Assembly: GCA_031969915.1 (NCBI GenBank)
Contig: DALYJJ010000006.1
Coordinates: 1 to 64,000 of the forward strand
From: DALYJJ01 sp031969915
GTDB lineage: Bacteria; Acidobacteriota; Terriglobia; Bryobacterales; Bryobacteraceae
Direction: 5' to 3'
Length of the DNA: 64,000 nucleotides
The notes under the pieces were generated by a model. That model saw only the letters and a list, made by a program, of their open reading frames with translations. It searched no databases and was not told the origin of the DNA. Of this stretch, positions 26,457 to 34,032 are shown in pieces. Position 1 is the stretch's first letter. Each line of letters begins with the position of its first letter. Both the position numbers and the translations under genes were made by a program.

Positions 26457-27708
26457 ACGCCACCTCCAGGGTCACCGCCGCCAGCGTCCGCCGCCCCACC
26501 CGCGCCAGCAGTTCGTGCGGTCCGGCCTCGAGCGAACCCGGCACGCGAAAATTCACCTCGTATCGCGGCAGGCGCGGATCGGTGCAGAACGTGTCTTCCA
26601 CCTCCACCGCCGCGCCACCCAGCGTGGCCGAAAACTGCGCCGGGTCGAGCATCTCCTCTACGGTCGCCTTCACCGTGCCCGTCACGATCCGCGTCCCCGA
26701 GAGCAGGTCCACCCCGTCGTTCGCCGATACCAGCCGCGGGACCAGCGGAGGCGCCGGGAGCAGGCGCACAAACGCCGGCTCGCACAATGCCTCTCCCCGC
26801 CACGTCAGCCGCAGCGGCTGCAAGCCCGTCGGCAGGCCTTCCGGCAGCAGCAGCGTCACCTGCCGCATACCGTCGTACTCCGGCGGTCCGATGAAGGTCC
26901 CTTCGGCCGCGCGCCCCCCGGCCTCGATGCCCAGGCCCACCAGCGAGACGCCCGGCGGCAGGTCCTCCACCCACAGATTCAACGCAGCGAACCCGCCCCG
27001 CACCGGCGCCGCCGGCTCGGAACTGTGCGCCGCGGTCACGCGCCGGATGCGCGCCCGCCCTGCTTCCGCCGCCGCGCCGCCCTTCACCCCGCACACCCAC
27101 ATGTATTGCGTTTCCCGGCCCTCGAGCGCCAACAACCGGAACCCGAGCCCGTCCAGGAACTCCGCCACCTCGGCCGCCGAAAACCGTACCCCGGACCACG
27201 TGTCGAACTCCTTCGCCGTGCGCGGCAGCCCGTTGATCTGGCACCGCAGCACGCCGCCCGGCTTCAGCACCCGGTACGCCTCCGCCAGGTACCCCAGCAC
27301 CACCTCCCGGCTCGGAATGTGCTGGAACACCGCATACGAATACACGAAGTCGAAGGATTCGGAGGCAAAGGCCCGTAAGTCTGAATCCGCCGCGTGGTGG
27401 GCGTGCGCGTGGGCGATGTCCGCCAGCTTGCGCCGCGCCAGCCCGATCATCTCGTCGGAGATGTCCACCCCGTGGATCTCCCCGAAAAACCGGCTCATCG
27501 GCCGCAGCAGCCGCCCCGGCCCGCACCCGATCTCGAGCGCCCGCCGAGCCCGCGCGTCGCCCCGCGGCAGCCGGCGCAGGTCCGCCGTCAACAGCCGGAT
27601 CACGTCGGACGCCGTGCCCAGGAACTCCGCGTCTTCCTGCTCCCGCCGCCCGAAGGCGACGTAGTAGTAAGCGTCCTCCCGGGCTCGCGCGTTCCAGTCC
27701 TCGCGCAT
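26422..27708 (-). CDS. SAM-dependent methyltransferase with C-terminal beta domain
   Basis: 428 residues from ATG 27708 (MREDWNARAREDAYYYVAFG). The longer frame to 27876 is read through the divergent gene and is not used. SAM-binding motif I is ALEIGCGPGRLLRPM, with VDISDEMIGLARRKL, FDFVYSYAVFQHIPS and LKPGGVLRCQINGLP completing a class I fold. The last 170 or so residues look like Ig- or IPT-like beta domains. It faces the Wzt-like gene, suggesting modification or capping of surface glycan. Confidence 0.8.
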   Translation of the reverse strand: MREDWNARAREDAYYYVAFGRREQEDAEFLGTASDVIRLLTADLRRLPRGDARARRALEIGCGPGRLLRPMSRFFGEIHGVDISDEMIGLARRKLADIAHAHAHHAADSDLRAFASESFDFVYSYAVFQHIPSREVVLGYLAEAYRVLKPGGVLRCQINGLPRTAKEFDTWSGVRFSAAEVAEFLDGLGFRLLALEGRETQYMWVCGVKGGAAAEAGRARIRRVTAAHSSEPAAPVRGGFAALNLWVEDLPPGVSLVGLGIEAGGRAAEGTFIGPPEYDGMRQVTLLLPEGLPTGLQPLRLTWRGEALCEPAFVRLLPAPPLVPRLVSANDGVDLLSGTRIVTGTVKATVEEMLDPAQFSATLGGAAVEVEDTFCTDPRLPRYEVNFRVPGSLEAGPHELLARVGRRTLAAVTLEVAFMRGGSPGPPG

Positions 27709-27718
27709 CCGGGCCGCT

Positions 27719-28555
27719 ATGCTGGTGTCGATGGCTCTCTCGCTGCTCAATGTGACGTCCGGACTGATCGTCCAGTTTAGCGCGCAGGCCCCGGATGGCG
27801 TCACCATCGGCCTGCTGGGACTGCGCGGCGCCGGCGTCTCCGAAGTCCTTCGCGCCGCCTCCGGCCAGGCCGTCACCGTCGACTACGCACTCGACGCTCT
27901 CGACGCGTTGGAGCGGATCGGCGAACTGGAACGGCTGGAGGCGCGCCGCCGCGAAGGGGCGACCATCCTGCTCGCCTCGCACGACGAAGCCTTGCTCCGT
28001 GACCTCGCCGACGAGGTCTGGTGGATCGACGAGGGCCGCCTTCGCAGGAAAGGCGACCCCCTCGAAGTCCTCTCCGCCTTCCGCCGCCACGTGGCGGCGT
28101 CCCTCCGGACGGAGCCTCGCCCGCTCCATCCGTCGCTCCGCCGGGGCGACGGCCGGGCGACGCTGGAGGCCATCGAGACGGCCCCGCGCTGGGCCGCGGG
28201 CGAGCCGGCTTCGATCGCCGTCACCGTGCGCTTCCACGCCCCCGTGGAAGACCCGGTGGTGGGCGTCATGATCCGCACCCGCGTGGGCTTCGAAGTCTAT
28301 GGAACGAATACCGGCCTGGAACGGCTGAAACTCGGGCCCTGCGCGGCGGGCGACCTCCGCCAGGTGCGCTTCGCCTTCCGGTGCGACCTGTGCCCGCAGG
28401 AGTACACCGTGACCGCCGCTTCCCATGACCCCGATGGCGTGTGGCACGACTGGATGGAAGATGCCGTGGCGGTGCTCGTCACCGGCGACCGGTATACCGC
28501 CGGCGTCGCCAACCTGCGCGCCGAGGTGACCGTTATTTCGCCGACTCGAGAATGA
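27719..28555 (+). CDS. Degenerate ABC ATPase with Wzt-type C-terminal domain
   Basis: 278 residues (start may be the ATG at 27731). The N-terminal half is a shrunken ABC nucleotide-binding domain. GLLGLRGAGVSEVLRAASG stands in for Walker A but lacks the Lys, the LSGGQ signature is missing, and only the switch region survives (ILLASHDEALLRDLADEVWW). The C-terminal half (EPASIAVTVRFHAPVEDPVV to YTAGVANLRAEV) is the Wzt_C fold that binds the terminus of O-antigen chains. It probably cannot hydrolyse ATP; a glycan-binding role is inferred. Only 10 bases separate its ATG from that of the divergent methyltransferase. Confidence 0.7.
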   Translation: MLVSMALSLLNVTSGLIVQFSAQAPDGVTIGLLGLRGAGVSEVLRAASGQAVTVDYALDALDALERIGELERLEARRREGATILLASHDEALLRDLADEVWWIDEGRLRRKGDPLEVLSAFRRHVAASLRTEPRPLHPSLRRGDGRATLEAIETAPRWAAGEPASIAVTVRFHAPVEDPVVGVMIRTRVGFEVYGTNTGLERLKLGPCAAGDLRQVRFAFRCDLCPQEYTVTAASHDPDGVWHDWMEDAVAVLVTGDRYTAGVANLRAEVTVISPTRE

Positions 28556-29891
28556 ACGTGGGCGCCAGGCCCGAGTGCATCGAGAACCCGCTCACGCCGA
28601 GCGGCGAGAGCCAGGTGGACGCCCCGTGCACGCGGCCGAGATAAGCGTGAGGATGAACGTCCACGCGCATCTCCTTCATCTCGACCTCGCCGTAGCGGTA
28701 GACCGGGAACGACGCCGACGCGTCCTTCACCCGCTCCTGGACGACGTAGGACGAGCGCATCGCCGTGCGCAGGGCGCGCTCCCAGGCGGAGTCGTCGGTC
28801 TCCCAGCCGCGGTAGGTCTGCAAGTCGCTCGACTCGTCGTTCGGCTTGAGCACCAGCGTCTGGCGGTTCTTGAGAATGAAGTCCGGAAGGTCGACCGCCT
28901 TGTCCTGATAGGTGGTCTTGGCTGCCGCCACGACGCGCGTCCAGGGCAGGTATTCGCGGAGGGCCTTCTTCTCCGCGGCCGGGAAGCCGGCCGTGACCGT
29001 CTCGTCGGTGAGCAGATCGAAGATCGCCTTCTTCTGGGCGAGCTCCGAGCGAAAGCTGTTTACGATGCAGACCTTGCCTTCGCGGTAGGCGCGGACCATC
29101 GCGTGGGAAAGGTCGAACCGCACCAGGAACTCCTGGGCCTTGACGCGCCGCCAGATTAGGTCGATCGGGAAGTCCCCGCGCCGCAGCACGCCGTTGCGGT
29201 ACTCCAACTGGTCGGGCGAGACGATCTCCGTCGGATGGCCCTGTTTGATGAAGTACTCCCGGAGAAGAATATACTCATCCGGGAACGCCGTCTGGAAAGG
29301 CTGCTTGAACTCGACGATCGCGATGTTCGGCTTCTTCGTGCCGCCGAACTCTTTCCAGGTCTTGAGCAGCGCTTGGAGGAAGTGCTTGGTGCCGCCGAGC
29401 TTGGCGAGCTTGTGCTTCTTCCGGAACTCCTTGACCGGCGCGCAGTCGTAGTAGAGGTCGCCCAGCGTCTCGCCGTAGGCGACGCCCATCGGCGTGTCGG
29501 CGGTGTAGTCGGTGAATTGCAGCGTGCCGTTGTTGAGATGGGTGTCGAGTAGGGAGGTGACCGAGAAGTAGGGGTAGCGCGGGTCCAGGTTGGCGAGCAT
29601 CTTCTCGGCCGGCAACAACTCCATGCGCGAGAGGAGCGCGGCGTTGGACAGGGCCAGTTGCTTGACGCGATCGATGGCGGAGAAGAGAGACTCCGCGGCC
29701 TTCACCAGATTGGTATACTGGCGCCGCGAGATGAAGTGGGGACGCAGAGTGGTCGAAATCGGGCGGCCACCGATGGTGAGGTGTGCCTGTTGCATGTCAT
29801 GCTGCAACTGCTCCGCCCAACTCAGGTCCTTGAACTTGTCCGTCTCCAGTAGCTTGTGATAGCGGGCTACTGCTTCGCCCAACTGGCTCAT
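28533..29891 (-). CDS. Circularly permuted ATP-grasp family protein
   Basis: 452 residues from ATG 29891 (MSQLGEAVARYHKLLETDKF); the ATG at 29945 gives a weaker start. NIAIVEFKQPFQTAFPDEYI, IDLIWRRVKAQEFLVRFD and LVLKPNDESSDLQTYRGW resemble the circularly permuted ATP-grasp enzymes related to glutathionylspermidine synthase, which ligate a carboxylate to an amine using ATP. The substrate cannot be told. The 3' end overlaps the Wzt-like gene by 23 bases. Confidence 0.7.
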   Translation of the reverse strand: MSQLGEAVARYHKLLETDKFKDLSWAEQLQHDMQQAHLTIGGRPISTTLRPHFISRRQYTNLVKAAESLFSAIDRVKQLALSNAALLSRMELLPAEKMLANLDPRYPYFSVTSLLDTHLNNGTLQFTDYTADTPMGVAYGETLGDLYYDCAPVKEFRKKHKLAKLGGTKHFLQALLKTWKEFGGTKKPNIAIVEFKQPFQTAFPDEYILLREYFIKQGHPTEIVSPDQLEYRNGVLRRGDFPIDLIWRRVKAQEFLVRFDLSHAMVRAYREGKVCIVNSFRSELAQKKAIFDLLTDETVTAGFPAAEKKALREYLPWTRVVAAAKTTYQDKAVDLPDFILKNRQTLVLKPNDESSDLQTYRGWETDDSAWERALRTAMRSSYVVQERVKDASASFPVYRYGEVEMKEMRVDVHPHAYLGRVHGASTWLSPLGVSGFSMHSGLAPTFILESAK

Positions 29892-30016
29892 GTAGTTACA
29901 ATGCTTCCTATTTTTCAGTATTGCACGGGCCTCTGGATTTCGCATTATCCGGACCCTTCAGGAAGCTTGCTTCTAATTGAAAATAAGACAGTTTTCGTTC
30001 TGCAACAGAACCGCTT

Positions 30017-31789
30017 CTAGACGTCCAAACCAACCGACCGCATGAGTTCGAGGGCATTGCTCTTCTGAACAACACCCTCCCGCAAACGGTAATCGAAGCG
30101 GATGCGGCCGTCCTCGAAATGATCCTCGAAATGGACGTTCTTCGCCCGCGGAGCGAGCTGAGCGACGATCTCGGTGAGCGCCAGGTCGTGAGTGGTCAGG
30201 AGCCCGATGGCGCCGCGGCCGGCGAGATGGGTAAGGAGGGCTTCGGCGCCGATACGCCGGTCGTGGGAGTTGGTTCCGTGCAGCAACTCGTCGAAGAGGA
30301 ACAAAAGCGGCAGGGGCCCGGCGGTGAGGTCGGAGATGTTCTTGAGGCGCAGCACCTCGGCGTAGAAACGCGAAACACCAGAGGCGAGCGAATCGACGAC
30401 GCGTATGGACGCGCCGATGGAGACCGGGGTGAGGCGCAGGGACTTCGCCCGCACGGGAGCGCCCGCGAGCGCGAGCAGGGCGTTGGCGCCGAGCGTGCGA
30501 AGGAGCGTGCTCTTGCCGGACATATTGGAGCCGCTGACGAAGAAGACGGCACAGCCTTCGCCCGCGGAGAGGCGGACGTCGTTGCGGACCGCCGTCTCGG
30601 GCAGCAGAGGGTGGGCTATGCCGGTGGCATCGATGTCAGCGCCGCCGTCCAGGATCTCGGGGAACGGATCGTGAGGGTGTTCAAAGGCGTAAGCGGCGAT
30701 CGAACTAAGCGCCTCCAGCTCACCCAACGCGTCGAGCCAGCCTTCGACGCCGGGGCCATGCGTGCGGCGCCAGGCTTCGATGGCGAACGACAGTTGCTCC
30801 GTCCACAACAGCAGGGGATCGAGAGCCTTCATGAGCACGTGATCGCGGGAGTCGAGCAACTCGACGAGCCGGTTGAGGCGGCGTATGCGCCGGGAAGCGG
30901 GCTTGCCCTCCACATCCATGCGCCCGCGCAGTTCGCGGAGGCGAAGGTTCAGAAACGGCTCGCGCTCCAGCCGGGAAAGGACCGAGCCCAGGAGCTCGAG
31001 ATCGCCGCCGGGCCGATCGACGGCGGCTACAATGGCCGCGGCCGTGCGGCGGTGCGCCAGCCGGAACGCCGCCAAAGGAACTACCGCCGCCAGAACGACC
31101 GAGACCGGCCACTTGGCCAGCCCCCAACCCACAAGCGCGGCCACGAACAGTAGCACCAACAGGGGCGCGAGCAAGCGAGCCCGCCAGGTGACGCGCAGCG
31201 CCGGGCGGCGGCTCCAGGCGACCAACTCAGCGGCATGCACACCGGCGCGGACTGCTTCGCCGAGCAGTGCGAGGTCTTCGCGGAGATCGAGCTTCGGCCT
31301 CAGCTCCGTCACCGCCTCTTGCCGTGAGCGGATCTCCAGCCCATCCGCGGCGCGCGTCAGCCAGCGGGCGAGAGTAGCCTCGCCCGCACGGGTGCGGGCG
31401 ACGGAGAGCCTCTCGAAGAGCCCGCCGCGGCCGAAGACATCGAGATCCTTGGCGTAGGGATGATCGGGCTCGTCGTAGGCTTCGCCGGATTCCCCGCGGC
31501 CTGCCCAGGCGCCGTCGAGCCGTTCGAGTGCGCGCTCGTAGAGCGCCTCGGCGCGGCGCGCGCGGTCGAGCCGGCGGACCACGAATTCATGCGCGGCGAG
31601 CAGCGAGGTGAACAGCGCCGCGGCGGCGGCGTAGACCGGCCATTCGAGCCCCGCGTAGAATGCCACCGGCACGGCGAGGACCACCGCGAGCTTCGCGTTC
31701 CCCAGCCAGACGTGCCACTGCCGCAGGCGTGCGCTGACGGCGCGCCGTTCCTCGAGGCGCCGCACATATTCGGCGCGCGGATCGATCAT
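30017..31789 (-). CDS. MutS-like ATPase with membrane segments
   Basis: 590 residues. There are two hydrophobic hairpins (residues 30-60, VVLAVPVAFYAGLEWPVYAA, and 200-235, LLAPLLVLLFVAALVGWGLA). A MutS core-like helical region follows, then the MutS ATPase: FFVSGSNMSGKSTLLRTLGA (Walker A), LFLFDELLHGTNSHDRR (Walker B) and GLLTTHDLALTEIVAQL. The mismatch-recognition domain is missing, so this is one of the MutS-family paralogues outside canonical repair. The membrane segments suggest a membrane-attached role that is not known. Confidence 0.85.
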   Translation of the reverse strand: MIDPRAEYVRRLEERRAVSARLRQWHVWLGNAKLAVVLAVPVAFYAGLEWPVYAAAAALFTSLLAAHEFVVRRLDRARRAEALYERALERLDGAWAGRGESGEAYDEPDHPYAKDLDVFGRGGLFERLSVARTRAGEATLARWLTRAADGLEIRSRQEAVTELRPKLDLREDLALLGEAVRAGVHAAELVAWSRRPALRVTWRARLLAPLLVLLFVAALVGWGLAKWPVSVVLAAVVPLAAFRLAHRRTAAAIVAAVDRPGGDLELLGSVLSRLEREPFLNLRLRELRGRMDVEGKPASRRIRRLNRLVELLDSRDHVLMKALDPLLLWTEQLSFAIEAWRRTHGPGVEGWLDALGELEALSSIAAYAFEHPHDPFPEILDGGADIDATGIAHPLLPETAVRNDVRLSAGEGCAVFFVSGSNMSGKSTLLRTLGANALLALAGAPVRAKSLRLTPVSIGASIRVVDSLASGVSRFYAEVLRLKNISDLTAGPLPLLFLFDELLHGTNSHDRRIGAEALLTHLAGRGAIGLLTTHDLALTEIVAQLAPRAKNVHFEDHFEDGRIRFDYRLREGVVQKSNALELMRSVGLDV

Positions 31790-31807
31790 GGTGCGAGAAA
31801 GCCCCGG

Positions 31808-32143
31808 CTAGAGTGTAGCGAACTCATCGGGCTCAAAGCCGATCACGATCTTGCGCCCTTTCACCGCCAGGGGCCGCTTGATGAGATTGGGATGAGCGGC
31901 CATCAGCCGGATCGCCTCTGCCCGCGGCGGCGGGTAGTCCTTCATGCCCATCTCGCGATAGAGATCGTTGCGCGTGTTGAGGAAGTCGCGATAATCGCGG
32001 GTCCCGATCAACTGGTCGAGCTGCGTTTCGGTCAATCCCCGGTTCAAATCGACCTCGCCGAACTCGATGTTCCGTTCGCGGAGGAAACTCCTCGCTTTTC
32101 GGCAGGTCGTTCAAGTGGGCTTCAGATACAGGGTCACGGGCAT
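31808..32143 (-). CDS. ArsC/Spx-like thioredoxin-fold protein, probable selenoprotein (in-frame TGA as Sec)
   Basis: 111 residues if the TGA at codon 11 (plus-strand TCA 32111-32113) is read as selenocysteine: MPVTLYLKPT, TGA, TTCRKARSFLRERNIEFGEV. The stop replaces the first Cys of the C-x-x-C redox motif and everything after it is intact, including NPLIKRPL-like NLIKRPLAVKGRKIVIGF. Arsenate-reductase-like proteins are among the families known to include U-x-x-C forms in bacteria. A hairpin with a GTT loop lies 23 bases downstream (32078-32095), where bacterial SECIS elements sit. It starts 3 bases after the rhodanese stop, in one operon. The alternative is a nonsense-mutated gene. Confidence 0.7.
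32078..32095 (-). promoter_or_regulatory. Candidate bacterial SECIS hairpin
   Basis: On the minus strand GCGAGGA-GTT-TCCTCCGC forms a stem with one bulged C and a three-base loop that begins with G. The loop lies about 23 bases after the TGA, inside the 16-37 base window known for bacterial SECIS elements. The base of the stem begins 15 bases after the TGA. Confidence 0.55.
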
Positions 32144-32146
32144 GGG

Positions 32147-32482
32147 TCAGTACCGGGGGACGCGCGGGTCGATTTCCAGGCTCCAGCGATCGATGCCTCC
32201 GCTCATGCTCTGGCACTCCTCCACACCCTGGCGGCGGAGCCAATCGACGACACTGAGACTGCGCATGCCGTGGTGGCAGAAGACGATGAGAAGCGCCTCG
32301 TCCGCCTTGCCTTCCAGATCGGAAAGACGCTGCGGAACCGTGTTCATCGGGATGAGCTCCGCGCCGTCGATCGACGCCGCGGCATGCTCGAACGCCTCCC
32401 GGACATCGATGAGGTGCAGTTTCTCACCCGCGTCCAGGCGCTGCTTGACCTCCGCCGCGGTCACTTCCAAGGGCAATGGCAC
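32147..32482 (-). CDS. Rhodanese-like sulfurtransferase
   Basis: 111 residues. EVTAAEVKQRLDAGEKLHLI then DVREAFEHA is the rhodanese opening. The active-site loop is VFCHHGMRSLSVVDWL, with the catalytic Cys in the CxxGxRS pattern that binds persulfide. The end GGIDRWSLEIDP matches the family. It is a single-domain protein, cytoplasmic, and shares an operon with the ArsC-like redox protein, suggesting linked sulfur, selenium or thiol chemistry. Confidence 0.88.
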   Translation of the reverse strand: MPLPLEVTAAEVKQRLDAGEKLHLIDVREAFEHAAASIDGAELIPMNTVPQRLSDLEGKADEALLIVFCHHGMRSLSVVDWLRRQGVEECQSMSGGIDRWSLEIDPRVPRY

Positions 32483-32527
32483 GAAGAGGATTGTAACAAG
32501 GGTGCCGCGGCGGAGGCGGCTCGCCGC

Positions 32528-33088
32528 TCATTTTCTTGTGTACTCGCTCCGGCTGCCGGCCAACAGGCGCTGCAACTGGGCGCAGTCCATTTCGAGCTTC
32601 TTTTGCGCTTGCGGAACGATGACCGGCATCAGCAACTGGTAGAACCAACGGTGGAACTGGTAGCGCGCTTCGGTCTCCAGGCGCGTGCGGCCGTTGCCCA
32701 GGTCGGTGAGCACGTAGCTCGCATCGCCTTCGAAGGCCTCCGCGGACGTCGAACGGACGAGCAGCCGCCGGGCGGGCTCCACTTCTCTGGTGACGGCGAC
32801 GATTTCCATCGGCCGGTTTCCATTGTTGGCGTCGAGCATGATCCACCGTGTCTTCTTGCCCGCTTCGGGGGCGGGCGATTCCGGATGCACCTCCGACAGC
32901 CAACTCACCCACTGCTTCAGACGGCCGGGTTCATACAGCCAAGGCCACACTTCGGCCGGAGAGGCGGGCAGTTCGACGGCGTAATAGAGCCGGTTGGCGT
33001 CCTTGCGCGCCCCGAGTGCAAGCAGCACGCCTACCGTCAGCACCAGCAGCGCGGCGAGCGCTCCACCGATCCAAAGAACCCACTTCAT
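32528..33088 (-). CDS. SRPBCC (START-like) domain protein with N-terminal membrane anchor
   Basis: 186 residues from ATG 33088 (MKWVLWIGGALAALLVLTVG, a membrane helix). YYAVELPASPAEVWPWLYEP then LKQWVSWLS is the START/polyketide-cyclase-like ligand-binding fold, ending in DCAQLQRLLAG. The ATG overlaps the stop of the membrane protein upstream by 4 bases, so it belongs to the PadR operon. Its ligand is unknown. Confidence 0.75.
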   Translation of the reverse strand: MKWVLWIGGALAALLVLTVGVLLALGARKDANRLYYAVELPASPAEVWPWLYEPGRLKQWVSWLSEVHPESPAPEAGKKTRWIMLDANNGNRPMEIVAVTREVEPARRLLVRSTSAEAFEGDASYVLTDLGNGRTRLETEARYQFHRWFYQLLMPVIVPQAQKKLEMDCAQLQRLLAGSRSEYTRK

Positions 33089-33615
33089 CGCTTCTCTCCT
33101 TCCGGCATGGCAGCTCCGGCGGCCACGCCCGCTCCGAGGGTTGCCGTGATCAGCGCGCGATACCAGAAGGGCGTCACGCCTGTAATGGCGCCCAGCGCCA
33201 GCAGTGCGAACAGCACCGCCAGCGGGGCAAGGAAGATTGCCCGCCTGCCGCGGCAGGCGAACCCCGCAAGGGCTCCCGCCACGCCCGCGAGCCAAAGTCC
33301 GGCGGCCAGGTAATCCATCCCTCGCGCGACCCCGGCCTTCAGCGGGACTTGCGAAAGGATGAGAGACCAGAACCCGTCGAGCAGCAGCACAGGCCCGGCG
33401 GCGGCCACAAACACGGCGAGCAGCGACGCTTCCCAGTTCGCCGCCCGCGCCTGCATCCGGACCAGCGGCACGGCAGACCACACAACCTGCCGCCAGTACC
33501 AGGCGCGGGACTGGCGGATCGCAAACTCCTCCGCCAGGTCGCCCTCCACCCAATCGCGCTGCGGGGCAGCCAACAGCCCGCGCAGCAGCCACACCGCGAT
33601 GCGGGGCGGATTCAT
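33085..33615 (-). CDS. PadR-associated membrane protein (permease-prefix type)
   Basis: 176 residues. The opening PPRIAVWLLRGLLAAPQRDW then VEGDLAEEFAIRQSRAWYWR resembles the small prefix domain found at the start of acidobacterial MacB/FtsX-like permeases. Here it is followed by four hydrophobic helices instead of the permease. It overlaps the PadR stop and the next start by 4 bases each. Confidence 0.65.
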   Translation of the reverse strand: MNPPRIAVWLLRGLLAAPQRDWVEGDLAEEFAIRQSRAWYWRQVVWSAVPLVRMQARAANWEASLLAVFVAAAGPVLLLDGFWSLILSQVPLKAGVARGMDYLAAGLWLAGVAGALAGFACRGRRAIFLAPLAVLFALLALGAITGVTPFWYRALITATLGAGVAAGAAMPEGEKR

Positions 33616-33944
33616 GCGCGGCCTCCTGCCAAGCCCAGCCCTTTCGACATCCTCTGGAGCGCGGCGACGGCAGTCTCCAGGGCGGCCTGGCCGGCGCCGG
33701 TCACCTCAAACAAGCGCTTGGCGCGCCCCCCCCGCTCGGCGGTGGCCTCACCTTCTTTCGAGTGCACGTACCCTTTCGACTCCAGGCGATCCAGGGTCGC
33801 GTAGACGGCCCCCACTGTGACCTCGCGGCCGGCGCGCACCTCGATTTCCCTGCGCACGGTCATACCGTAGGCATCTCCGCCCAGGCGCAGGACAGCCATC
33901 AGCACCAGTTGCTCGAATTCGCCGAGAAAATCGCCCTTGGCCAT
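33612..33944 (-). CDS. PadR-family transcriptional regulator
   Basis: 110 residues. LGEFEQLVLMAVLRLGGDAY then GMTVRREIEVRAGREVTVGA and VYATLDRLESKGYV is the PadR winged helix. It probably represses its own operon (membrane protein and SRPBCC protein downstream) until a ligand or envelope stress releases it. The short AT-rich stretch before its start (33950-33965, AAAATAGAACATAT) could hold promoter and operator. Confidence 0.88.
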   Translation of the reverse strand: MAKGDFLGEFEQLVLMAVLRLGGDAYGMTVRREIEVRAGREVTVGAVYATLDRLESKGYVHSKEGEATAERGGRAKRLFEVTGAGQAALETAVAALQRMSKGLGLAGGRA

Positions 33945-34032
33945 GTTTCTACAAAATAGAACATATCGCCGACGGCGTCAAGAGATTTCTGGAGGGAGAT
34001 CCCTGCACAGGGCCGAGCCGCCTCGCGGCCGT

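Noticed and set aside
31808..32047. A shorter 79-residue protein starting at 32047
   Set aside because: It would lack the active-site motif and first strand of the fold; the sequence upstream of it is clearly coding through the TGA.
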